Source: Phytopseudomonas flavescens
GTDB lineage: Bacteria > Pseudomonadota > Gammaproteobacteria > Pseudomonadales > Pseudomonadaceae
Assembly: GCF_900100535.1 (NCBI RefSeq)
Contig: NZ_FNDG01000026.1
Span: forward strand, 1 to 43,497
Reading direction: 5' to 3'
Length of the DNA: 43,497 bases
The translations under genes were made by a program, and so were the position numbers. A model generated the notes under the pieces. It made no database searches. It was given only the letters and a program-made list of their open reading frames with translations, and was not told the origin of the DNA. This document shows positions 22,703 to 29,887 of the stretch, piece after piece (position 1 is the stretch's first letter; every line of letters starts with the position of its first letter).

Positions 22703-23424
22703 CAGCGAGCCCTCCTGATTGGAGCTTCGCCAGTGAACCAGCCACGATTGCCCCACGCTGCCAGGTCGATACGCTCACGCATCATTGCGCTGGCTTCGGA
22801 TTGCACCTTGTACAGGTTCACCGCCGCACGGCGCAGGCAGCCACGGGTTGCACGATTGAGGTCTTCCAACAGGTCATCGCTGAAGGACATTTCGGGATAG
22901 CTCTGCTCAGCCAGTTGACGTAAGTCGTCCAACGTCGCCGGTTGTGCTGGAACCCACTCCAGCACTCTATTGTGAAGTCGCTCTAGCTTGGCGAGGGAGG
23001 CTGGTACTCGTTCTTCGCCGATCAGTACGATAGTGCCCTCACTGGCGTTGTAGACATCGGTCAGTACGTTTGCCACAGCCTTATCAAGCAGGTACTGCAC
23101 GTCATCCACTATCAGCGGGCGGCGCGAGGCCGAAAGCTGTACAGCGATCTGGTCGACCATTTCGGACATAGTGCGGCCAGGGTGGATTGCCATCTCACGA
23201 AGGATGGCCTGCAAAAAAGCCTTTTTACTCCAACTGTCGCGGCACTCGACGTAGTAGCAGCGATGTTGATTCGCCGCGAAGGCAGCGGCTGCACTCTTGC
23301 CGTAGCCACTGGGGCCATACATGGCGACTAAACCCGGCAAGCCTATAGGGCGAGCTTGAGCTCGCTTCATGGCCCCGGACAATAGACCGACGTTGGTCAA
23401 AGGAACAATCTTGGTTACACTCAT
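22702..23424 (-). CDS. MuB-like transposition ATPase
   Basis: A 240-residue AAA+ ATPase of the Mu B/TniB type, which binds target DNA and stimulates the transposase. Walker A is at residues 37-44 (GPSGYGKS), Walker B at about 104-108 (LIVDD), followed by sensor-like VLIGEERVPASL. AGGAG sits at good spacing before the ATG. It is transcribed directly after the transposase gene, as in Mu. Confidence 0.87.
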   Translation of the reverse strand: MSVTKIVPLTNVGLLSGAMKRAQARPIGLPGLVAMYGPSGYGKSAAAAFAANQHRCYYVECRDSWSKKAFLQAILREMAIHPGRTMSEMVDQIAVQLSASRRPLIVDDVQYLLDKAVANVLTDVYNASEGTIVLIGEERVPASLAKLERLHNRVLEWVPAQPATLDDLRQLAEQSYPEMSFSDDLLEDLNRATRGCLRRAAVNLYKVQSEASAMMRERIDLAAWGNRGWFTGEAPIRRAR

Positions 23425-23484
23425 GTAGCTACTCCTAGTTTGCTAACGTGTTGGCACACGTTTAGTGCTGTAAACGCGGGCCCC

Positions 23485-25524
23485 TCAGCCCGCGTGTTGT
23501 TGAAACACTTCCTGCATCGCAATGAAGTCAGGATGATTCGGATACCGCTTCCACCAAGTCGCTTCTGCGTCGCTTAGTTCTTCCCCAGCGGTCAGCCGCT
23601 GATCCAGCTTGATCCACAACCGATACCGCGCTACGTCGTCGCCTGGCACCTCAAAGGTGGGCCGTTGAGCATCGAGCGTGCGGGCGTACTCCAGGGCCGC
23701 TGTGCGTTCGGCTGCGGGCAATGTGGCTGACGGTGCAGTGGTCGGTGCAATCATCTCGACTCGGTTGCCTGTCAACGTCTCAAGCTTGTCCACCGCTCGT
23801 TTGTATTGCCCTTGCGTACGTTTCTCCCTGGCTTGCTCGACCATGGTCAGTGGCATGTAATCGGTGCTGTTTCCATCCAGCTTCGCCACGCCGATCAGCT
23901 CGCCTTCCATGGTGTATGTCCAGACCTTGCTAGCATCTCTAACGTCATATGCCAGGCGTATTTCTTGCCCATGCAAGGCCGTTAGATCCGCGAGGAAATA
24001 GGTGCTGCCACCCCATGCAATCTCACCACGGCGAGTGGTGCGCGTTACCTGCGGACGCATCAACGACTCGACCAGCTCAACGCTCGCGCGCAGTGGCTCC
24101 CAGCCCTCGGTGATGGCGGCCTGCCAAGCCTCATTGGGGCTCTGGTGGCGCAGTACCCCTGTCTGGGGATCGCGTGCCTTGCCCAGGCCTCGGTGTGGGG
24201 TGTCGTTGTACTCGGTGATTTCGCGTTCAAGCCCGGCCATAAACACACCGAATTCGGGCATCAATCTGGTTTTGCCTGATTCGCGCAGCTCCTTACGGCC
24301 AATCCGATGCACCTTGGTGCCTGCGTGCTTATCCATGTCCGCGCCGATGTAGCTGGTCAGCTTCTTGGCTGCACGCACCCAAATGGTCTGGTGACCGCGC
24401 TCAGAGAGCCCTCTGGCCTGGCTGTTGTAAGGCAGCGAATGGGTCATGGTGCCGCCTAGGCGGTCGACGACCTCGCGGACGGTTTCATTAGCGAAGCCTG
24501 AGCCGTTGTCGACGTAGAAGATGGCGAACATGCACTCGCGCACCGCATCGCGCAGAGCATCAAGTACCCCGATGGCGGACTCAGCCTCACCGACCGACAC
24601 CCCTACGACACGGCGGGTGGCCACGTCGAGAACGGTGGTTATCTCCGGGCGGTACGGCTTGCCTGTAAGCGGGTTAATGACCTCTGCATCAAACTTGTGA
24701 CCATCAGCCGTATACACATCGCCCGGAAACAGGTTCTTGGTCGAGCGGCGCCGAAACGGTTGCAATGCCTTCAGTTCTTGTGGGCTTATGCGGCCCCGAT
24801 TCAGGGCATCCGGCGATAGTTTCTTGAGGAAACGCTGCACAGCATGAATGCTCGGCGGAGTGCCTACCCAACCAGCAATAAACTCGGCGTAGCTTGCGGC
24901 AACCGTTGGCTTAGTAGGGCGCTGGTAGCACCGCAGAAACGCTGGCAGCCAATCAGGCAACTCCAAGTTCTGACGCTGACGCAGAGGTGCCAGAGAGTTT
25001 TCATCACGCTCGGCTGCGCGCCAGGTGGCGAGCCAGCGCTTTAAGGTGCGCTCGGACAGACCACGTTCGGCCGTCTTGCGGTCATTCGCCAAATCCACAC
25101 GTGCCTGCAAATAGGGCGAGAGGGTGCCGGCTTGCGCATGGGACACCATGATGTTGATGGCCGTCTTCTGCGACACCAGATCCATCATGCGTTCAATCTC
25201 TCGGCAGAATGCGAGTCGAGCCTGCATTACTTGGCGCTGTTTTTCGTTTAAGCGTGATGCGTTTTTAGCGTCACGCTCATCTGTTAAGGACTCTTTCTCT
25301 TCGTGATGTTGTTGTTCATGCGGCGCTGTCTCTTCGACCGCTTTCGCCAACAATGCTTCTTGGGTGGCTGTCGGAAGCAGAGCGAATGAATATTCGATAG
25401 CCTTCGAGCCCAGCCGACGCTGACCTTCCCATTTATGGCGGGCAGCCAGTTGACGAACGCCTTGAACGGTTCCTGGCATGCCTGCAACGCCCGCCAGTTC
25501 TTGAGGCGTGAACCAGCTACGCAT
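23485..25524 (-). CDS. MuA-like DDE transposase
   Basis: A 679-residue transposase catalysing phage integration and replicative transposition. The N-terminus (MRSWFTPQELAGVAGMPGTVQGVRQLAARHKWEG) is a Mu-type winged HTH. A Mu-type HTH linker follows (SERTLKRWLATWRAA). The catalytic core has Asp at about 274 (YTADGHKFDAE), Asp at about 339 (YVDNGSGFANE) and a candidate Glu at about 375 (ARGLSERGHQTIW), a DDE triad with close to 35-residue spacing. The C-terminal part is a Mu-type beta-barrel and tail. I chose ATG 25524, with GGAG eight bases upstream, over a GTG three codons earlier. Confidence 0.92.
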   Translation of the reverse strand: MRSWFTPQELAGVAGMPGTVQGVRQLAARHKWEGQRRLGSKAIEYSFALLPTATQEALLAKAVEETAPHEQQHHEEKESLTDERDAKNASRLNEKQRQVMQARLAFCREIERMMDLVSQKTAINIMVSHAQAGTLSPYLQARVDLANDRKTAERGLSERTLKRWLATWRAAERDENSLAPLRQRQNLELPDWLPAFLRCYQRPTKPTVAASYAEFIAGWVGTPPSIHAVQRFLKKLSPDALNRGRISPQELKALQPFRRRSTKNLFPGDVYTADGHKFDAEVINPLTGKPYRPEITTVLDVATRRVVGVSVGEAESAIGVLDALRDAVRECMFAIFYVDNGSGFANETVREVVDRLGGTMTHSLPYNSQARGLSERGHQTIWVRAAKKLTSYIGADMDKHAGTKVHRIGRKELRESGKTRLMPEFGVFMAGLEREITEYNDTPHRGLGKARDPQTGVLRHQSPNEAWQAAITEGWEPLRASVELVESLMRPQVTRTTRRGEIAWGGSTYFLADLTALHGQEIRLAYDVRDASKVWTYTMEGELIGVAKLDGNSTDYMPLTMVEQAREKRTQGQYKRAVDKLETLTGNRVEMIAPTTAPSATLPAAERTAALEYARTLDAQRPTFEVPGDDVARYRLWIKLDQRLTAGEELSDAEATWWKRYPNHPDFIAMQEVFQQHAG

Positions 25525-25864
25525 TCCTGTCACTCCGTCCCGATTTACTGTTCTCTACCGGACAATATCCGGTATCCTTTTTTGTGGACGTTGCGTTGGC
25601 TTCTGGCCTGTTTGGTCGCTGTCTAACCGGCGTGCCATCTGCGTTCCAGCGCTCTGGCCACAGCTGAGCAGGAAGGACGCCGAGAACTGCGGCAATTTCC
25701 CGTTCTACACGCGGGTAGGAGCGATGCTTAGCACTACGTATAGCGCGCTCGTTGAGCTCCATCTGCCGAGCGATTTCGGCGGTGCTTGTATGGCGAACGC
25801 GTAGCTGGAACTTGATCCATTCCCAGCGCCTGTCCAGATCTAGAGGTACGTCGAAGATTTCCAT
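25517..25864 (-). CDS. Ner-like early transcription regulator
   Basis: A 115-residue protein whose N-terminal half is a Ner/Nlp-type HTH (DRRWEWIKFQLRVRHTSTAEIARQMELNERAIRSAKHRSYPRVEREIAAVLGVLPAQLWPERW). It is the first gene of the leftward early operon and lies opposite the repressor gene, the position of Mu ner, which turns down early and repressor transcription. The polar C-terminus (about 75-115) is longer than in Mu Ner. Its end overlaps the transposase start. Confidence 0.78.
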   Translation of the reverse strand: MEIFDVPLDLDRRWEWIKFQLRVRHTSTAEIARQMELNERAIRSAKHRSYPRVEREIAAVLGVLPAQLWPERWNADGTPVRQRPNRPEANATSTKKDTGYCPVENSKSGRSDRNA

Positions 25865-25906
25865 GTCAGACCATCTTTAGGGGTGGTTTTTTTGGGCTTC
25901 CTAACG

Positions 25907-26086
25907 CCCGGTTTCGGACAATTTATCCCGCATTCGGGAGCGAGTAAACCGCATTTGCGTGTTTCTATTCCCGAAAACGGACGAATGGCATTCTGGATTC
26001 GAGTGAATTCTTTATAAATCAGGTACTTACGTGGAAAAGAAAAACAGAGAAAATCTGCCTGAGCCCGTTTCTTTTCCGAATACGGG
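25907..26086. promoter_or_regulatory. operator array (four CCCG-N4-CGG motifs)
   Basis: Four related sites occur between ner and the start of the repressor gene: CCCGGTTTCGGA at 25907-25918, CCCGCATTCGGG at 25927-25938, CCCGAAAACGGA at 25970-25981, and on the other strand CCCGTATTCGGA at 26086-26075, inside the repressor gene. The second is a near-perfect palindrome. They are the likely binding sites of the S24-type repressor (and perhaps Ner) controlling the divergent early and repressor promoters. The spacing of the first two is 20 bases, two helical turns. Confidence 0.65.
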
Positions 26087-26732
26087 ATTGGAAACCCGCA
26101 TAGAGGCGATTGCTGACCTGTTCGCGTCCCGTAAGCAGGCAGCCGATGCAGCGCAGGTCTCACAGTCGACACTGCAGCGCTGGATTGCGGCAGAAGGAAT
26201 GCCTGCGTTCAGTTCCATTGCGGCACTGGCGAGGGCGCAGGGCGTCTCCCTTGATTGGCTAGCATCGGGAGAAGGGGTGATGCAGCCGGGTGCAGGTGCT
26301 ACGGATGTTGATGACATCTATGCCCACATTCCGCTCTATGACGCACACATCAGCCAGGGGCACGGTTCGTGGATTGAGGGCGCCCGTGTGCTCACGATGC
26401 TAGCGTTTACGCGTTACAGCCTGCGTAAGAAGGGGCTAGACCCGGCGACGCTTGCAGCGGTTCGAGTGGATGGTGATTCCAACGAACCGGAAATTAGTGA
26501 CGGCGATACTGTCATGGTCGACCTTGGTCGCAACACGCTCCAGGGCGAAGCTTTCTATGTCATCCGCCTGGATGACCTGCTGTACGCTAAGCGGTTGCAG
26601 AGGCTGTTTGATGGCGGGGTGAAGGTCATCAGCGCCAATACAGCGTATGAACCAATGGTCGTACCTCAGGAGCGGCTGGACTCGCTGCAGATCATCGGCC
26701 GGGTAGTCTGGGCTGGCGGCTGGATGATTTAG
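26031..26732 (+). CDS. phage repressor, HTH plus S24 (LexA-type) peptidase domain
   Basis: A 233-residue repressor. Residues about 33-55 form an HTH (SRKQAADAAQVSQSTLQRWIAAEG). The C-terminal half is an S24 peptidase-like domain with Ser150 (VDGDSNEPEISDGD) and Lys187 (YAKRLQ), matching the LexA Ser/Lys dyad. A convincing Ala-Gly cleavage site in the linker (about 85-110) was not identified, so RecA-stimulated self-cleavage is likely but not certain. It starts with GTG preceded by AGGT, and ends in a strong terminator. Its divergence from ner fits control of lysogeny. Confidence 0.85.
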   Translation: MEKKNRENLPEPVSFPNTGLETRIEAIADLFASRKQAADAAQVSQSTLQRWIAAEGMPAFSSIAALARAQGVSLDWLASGEGVMQPGAGATDVDDIYAHIPLYDAHISQGHGSWIEGARVLTMLAFTRYSLRKKGLDPATLAAVRVDGDSNEPEISDGDTVMVDLGRNTLQGEAFYVIRLDDLLYAKRLQRLFDGGVKVISANTAYEPMVVPQERLDSLQIIGRVVWAGGWMI

Positions 26733-27065
26733 AAAGTGCAGATGCCAAAAAGCCCGCGTATAGCGGGCTTTTTCATCTGTTTCCTCCAATTCGTCTCAAG
26801 CGTCTCTTTGGCCTCGATTTCTAGCAGCCTGTCCTGCCAACCCCGCACCACTCCTGGGTTTTCCGTTTTCTTCCGGCTTCTTCCGCCCCTTTTCCTTTAG
26901 TGCCATACAGAACACTTCCCCACAGTGCGGCAGCCGGGGAACCGAGGCAGGTGGCGCGCCGCGCCGCTCGCGGCGAGCGGTCACCCCGGCGGGAGCGCTC
27001 GCGAACAGGCTGGTCCGGCGCGCAGCGATTGGTGAGACGGCCACACACCTCAGGCGCGATCGCGC
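26733..27065. other. prophage/host junction region, no gene supported
   Basis: About 330 bases between the repressor and the first host gene. It contains the repressor terminator, then three TTCCG motifs at exact 10-base spacing (26861, 26871, 26881), and a GC-rich stretch with a 7-bp hairpin (CCGCTCG/CGAGCGG near 26965). A 36-codon minus-strand frame starting near 26905 (MALKEKGRKKPEENGKP) is possible but weakly supported. The transposable phage end should lie here; no target-site duplication can be checked because the other phage end is outside the window. Confidence 0.5.
26747..26773 (+). terminator. repressor terminator
   Basis: AAAAAGCCCGC and GCGGGCTTTTT form an 11-bp stem with a GTATA loop 14 bases after the repressor stop codon. 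The stem is symmetric with A- and T-runs at its ends, so it may work in both directions and insulate the prophage end. Confidence 0.85.
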
Positions 27066-27656
27066 CTATGAGTGGATCCGGATGCCTTCGCCACAGCGGG
27101 CCGTGAAGCGTTCCAGGCGCTCCTGCAGGTTCCCCGCTGCAGGAGCGGCCAGCCGGGTCGACAGCGCATTGGCGTGGCGCAATGCCGCATCGAATGCCTC
27201 CACGTCATGGGCCGACGCCGGCTCGAATGCGCCCAGCATTCTGTTCTGCTCGTCGAACTGGGCATCCCAGCTTCTGAACACCAGGTTGTATTGCGGATTG
27301 TCAGCCTCTTCGTCGTATCGGGCGGTATCGGCTTCCAGGGCGACACGGCCTCCGAAGTCGGGCACCGGTGAGCGCAAGGCTGCCCATGCCATCTTGCCGT
27401 CGGGTGAAAACTTCACCACGACGAGACCCGGTTGCCATTCGATACACCAATAGAGGTTCTGGCCGTCGAGCACGTAGCCGTAGCGAGCGGCGGTCTGCAC
27501 AATCGCCGCCGGGCCGGCGAGGTAATCCTCATCGCTCAACGGCGTCAGATGGGGCATGACCCGGGTGCCGAGGTAGTCGGCGTCCTGCTGATCGACCGGG
27601 CCGCTGTACAAGCCGTCAGGACAGGATTGTTCACTGATGAATACGATGTATTGCAT
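27066..27656 (-). CDS. hypothetical protein
   Basis: A 196-residue soluble protein starting MQYIVFISEQSCPDGLYSGPVD, with mixed strands and helices (IEWQPGLVVVKFSPDGKMAWAALRSPVPDFGG) and a helical C-terminus. No signal peptide or membrane segment. GAGGCGAC lies just before the ATG at 27656; the longer frame upstream has no support. I do not recognise the family. Its size, acidity and place among other orphan small genes would suit an immunity-type protein, but that is not shown. Confidence 0.6.
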   Translation of the reverse strand: MQYIVFISEQSCPDGLYSGPVDQQDADYLGTRVMPHLTPLSDEDYLAGPAAIVQTAARYGYVLDGQNLYWCIEWQPGLVVVKFSPDGKMAWAALRSPVPDFGGRVALEADTARYDEEADNPQYNLVFRSWDAQFDEQNRMLGAFEPASAHDVEAFDAALRHANALSTRLAAPAAGNLQERLERFTARCGEGIRIHS

Positions 27657-27825
27657 GTCGCCTCGCGTATGTCGGTTATTTCGGGCGTGCCGTTCCCACC
27701 GCTGCACGGGGCGAGCCCTGGTTTTTCCCGGGCTCCGGCGCGGCCGTGGGTGAAACGTCAACAGACCCTGGAGCGGCGGACAAGCTTCGCGTTGTTCACC
27801 CGACCTATTCGAGCTACCTGGTCAG

Positions 27826-28413
27826 TCACTGCACGGGCACGGTGTACCACTGCCTGGCTCTGAGCACTATCGTTCGTTCCGGGATTTCGACGTCCGTATC
27901 CCCGACGGTCACTTTCCCCAGGTGCAGGGTCCAGCGTGATCCTGCTTCGGGCGGTGCAGTGTCGAAACGCAAATCAACGCCGCCATGCATGCCCCCGCTG
28001 TTGCTGGGGTCGACTGTTCGTTGGCGTACGGCGATATCCGGAATCTTCCCTGCCCATGGCAGACCTGGCGATATGTTTTCCGCGTCCGGGCTGGTTATAT
28101 AAAGCGTCGGCGTGATGCGCTCGCCGTTTTCCTTTTTTATATAGGCGTCCTTGGCGGAATAACTCATAGAGGCCGAGCCTCTTTTGAAGTCATTCACATA
28201 CAGGTAGATCCAGGTGCTGGACTGCTCCACATAATGGATTTTCGTCACGATTTCGAAGGGCTGCGGTTTTCCCTGTGTGGTGACTTCGAAGCTGTGAACA
28301 CTCGGCCATCCGCTCTCGCCCTCGAACCAGGTTCGCGGCGGTGTCGATCCGATGCATGCACTGAGCAAAAAACAGAGAGAATAAACAGTGCCGATCTTCC
28401 ATGGCTTGCACAT
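27826..28413 (-). CDS. hypothetical lipoprotein
   Basis: A 195-residue protein with a lipoprotein signal (MCKPWKIGTVYSLCFLLSAC), the lipobox being LSAC with Cys20 as the lipidation site. Residue +2 is Ile, so export to the outer membrane is expected. The mature part is strand-rich (SVHSFEVTTQGKPQPFEIVTKIHYVEQSSTWIYLYVNDFK). No known domain recognised. The ATG at 28413 gives a proper signal peptide, unlike the longer frame. Confidence 0.65.
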   Translation of the reverse strand: MCKPWKIGTVYSLCFLLSACIGSTPPRTWFEGESGWPSVHSFEVTTQGKPQPFEIVTKIHYVEQSSTWIYLYVNDFKRGSASMSYSAKDAYIKKENGERITPTLYITSPDAENISPGLPWAGKIPDIAVRQRTVDPSNSGGMHGGVDLRFDTAPPEAGSRWTLHLGKVTVGDTDVEIPERTIVLRARQWYTVPVQ

Positions 28414-28548
28414 GACTGCCTCTACGTCCTGACGTTTGGTTGCGGGGTCTGTAGCCGCCCTGCCAAGCCCTATGGCGTCTTGGCCCCAGGCTCGACCCTT
28501 CGCTGGTGTTGACGAGGGACTGCGTGTCACCAAGCGATTGCCAAACAA

Positions 28549-28710
28549 TCAGCCTTCGGGCGAAACGACTGGCGCCTTGGCCGCTTCATTGGCCAGTTTC
28601 AGCCTGTCGGCCTTGCAGATGTACTTGGCTTTGTTCTTCGGCGCCAGCTTGGCATTGGCTTTCTTGGCATGGGCTTCCAGCAGCTGTTTTATTTTCTTGC
28701 GGCGATTCAT
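28549..28710 (-). CDS. DUF2986 family small basic protein
   Basis: A 53-residue protein starting MNRRKKIKQLLEAHAKKANAKLAPKNK, followed by YICKADRLKLANEAAKAP. This Lys/Arg-rich pattern (NAKLxPKNK...YIxKADRxKL) is that of DUF2986, small conserved proteins of pseudomonads and related bacteria. Function unknown; the composition suggests RNA or ribosome contact. It lies close to the duplicated rimO end, so it may have been next to rimO originally. Confidence 0.75.
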   Translation of the reverse strand: MNRRKKIKQLLEAHAKKANAKLAPKNKAKYICKADRLKLANEAAKAPVVSPEG

Positions 28711-28819
28711 GGTTTACCTGCCTTGAGGCCAGAGGGCCTGATACAAGGACGCCCATCGAGCCGGGCTGACGCGAGGCGTGATTCCCGGCCCAATGGGGGG
28801 GTGTCGTGAGGGGAGGGGC

Positions 28820-28932
28820 TTAAACCCGCTCGGTCCCCATATCGTACTCGTTGGCATCGACGATACGCACACGCGCCGTGTCGCCCGGCTGCAAGTCGGT
28901 GCCTTCGATGAACACGCCGCCGCCGATTCCCG
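28820..28932 (-). pseudogene. duplicated 3' fragment of rimO
   Basis: 113 bases match the 3' end of intact rimO (35450-35562) with 11 mismatches, about 90% identity, in the same orientation and ending at an equivalent stop codon. The remnant still reads GGVFIEGTDLQPGDTARVRIVDANEYD followed by GTERV and stop, the end of the RimO TRAM domain. The rest of rimO is absent here and homology stops abruptly at about 28932. It has no start and is not expected to be expressed. Confidence 0.85.
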
Positions 28933-28958
28933 CAGGCACATTCGGACGGCTTGTCCTG

Positions 28959-29345
28959 TCACCGGGATGGATCGTATGCATGGGCCCGCTCGTCCCACTG
29001 CAACGGGTAATCCTCGACAGCGACCCGCCAGGCGCAGCCGGGAACCGCGTTGCGAATCGCCGACAGGCATCTGCACCAGTGCTGTAAGCCTAGCCATGTG
29101 GCGTCTTCCCTGTTGTCTGGCAATTTGGTCGAGCCGGAGAAGACAGTGCCTGTCTCCAGCAAGCCACCCGGCTCGGGATTGACGGTGAAATCGAAGGATT
29201 CCCAATTGAGGCCCTTACCCGTGGCCAGGAACTGTTCGATCTGCCCATCGACACGGTAATGCCCGACAATCGCCGTGATGGTCGCAACTTCGCTGCAGGT
29301 CAGGGGCGCCTTGCGTTTTGCTGCGTAGTGAACGGAAACGGCCAA
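28959..29345 (-). CDS. hypothetical protein
   Basis: A 128-residue protein read from a TTG at 29345, which has GGAGG four bases upstream; the longer frame to the upstream ATG has no such signal and overlaps the next gene. The sequence includes TCSEVATITAIVGHYRVDGQIEQFLATGKGLNWESFDF, STKLPDNREDATWLGLQHWC and a Trp-rich acidic C-terminus (EDYPLQWDERAHAYDP). It is acidic, soluble and of the size of T6SS or contact-dependent immunity proteins, but I cannot name a family. It sits 26 bases from the rimO fragment. Confidence 0.6.
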   Translation of the reverse strand: MAVSVHYAAKRKAPLTCSEVATITAIVGHYRVDGQIEQFLATGKGLNWESFDFTVNPEPGGLLETGTVFSGSTKLPDNREDATWLGLQHWCRCLSAIRNAVPGCAWRVAVEDYPLQWDERAHAYDPSR

Positions 29346-29406
29346 GCTGCCTCCAGAACGTTGAGGTGTGTGAGAGCGGTTCGCGCCAAGGTCGATTGAG
29401 TACGCG

Positions 29407-29637
29407 CTAGATATCCGCCAAGCTCGAAAGCGTCTCATTGAAGCGCTTCAGCGTTCCGTCTTTCAAGTAAACAGCGATCGCCAGGAAGGGCGCATTGAGA
29501 CAGCAGAACGCGAAAATGCCCCATAAGCCTTCGTTGAGCAGAACGATAGCCGACACCACAAGCACGAGCGCCGAGATGAACAGGTACGCTCTTCGCAGTG
29601 GGATAAAGCTTCGGCGGTCAGTTTCGATATTTCTCAT
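29407..29637 (-). CDS. small membrane protein
   Basis: A 76-residue protein (MRNIETDRRSFIPLRRAYLFISALVLVVSAIVLLNEGLWGIF) with two transmembrane helices (about 18-36 and 40-56) and a charged C-terminus. Basic residues before the first helix predict a cytoplasmic N-terminus. It lies directly upstream of the 28959-29345 gene and probably shares its transcript. No family recognised. Confidence 0.6.
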   Translation of the reverse strand: MRNIETDRRSFIPLRRAYLFISALVLVVSAIVLLNEGLWGIFAFCCLNAPFLAIAVYLKDGTLKRFNETLSSLADI

Positions 29638-29887
29638 TGCAAGTCTCAAGCGCCCCCAGTAGGCAGTAGACGAAGCATGACTATCCAGTGGGGCAATGTA
29701 CCCTGTGCCCCCTCTGATACTCGTCCAGATTGGACGCTTGCAGCATACCAACTGGTAACTTCGGTCAGCCCCAGGCGTGATCCCGGAGCCAACGGCGTTA
29801 GCGATCACCACTCCGCAGTCGCCGCGCTCGACCCAGGCTGCCGGCCCAAGGGCAGGGTATGGGCCGTGCCTCAGGTGAGCAGCCGCC

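Larger units (their letters stand above)
352..26905. mobile_element. Mu-like transposable prophage (left part interrupted by IS)
   Basis: A continuous block with the gene order of a Mu-type phage, read from right to left: repressor and Ner at the transposase end, A and B transposition genes, semi-essential early genes, GemA, Mor/C, lysis, terminase, portal, MuF, G, I/Z, T, and J-K-L-M-Y tail genes. The IS cuts it at about 351. The remaining tail, baseplate and fibre genes and the distal phage end are absent or lie left of the window. The right edge is not fixed: it must lie between the repressor terminator (about 26773) and the host gene ending at 27066. I set it near 26905 only as an estimate. 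Being a transposable phage, it has no site-specific integrase or att core. Confidence 0.85.

Noticed and set aside
26796..27044. Minus-strand frame of 82 codons at the prophage/host junction
   Set aside because: The N-terminal part is Arg/Ala-rich and looks non-coding; only the last 36 codons could be real and their ribosome-binding site is poor.
27052..27067. Perfect 16-base palindrome containing GCGATCGC
   Set aside because: This octamer is overrepresented in many high-GC genomes; one isolated copy overlapping a stop codon does not support a functional site.
28773..29790. Similar AGGCGTGAT-CCCGG-GCCAA stretches near 28773 and 29770 as possible attachment repeats
   Set aside because: They share only a short imperfect core, do not flank a complete element and have no integrase nearby.
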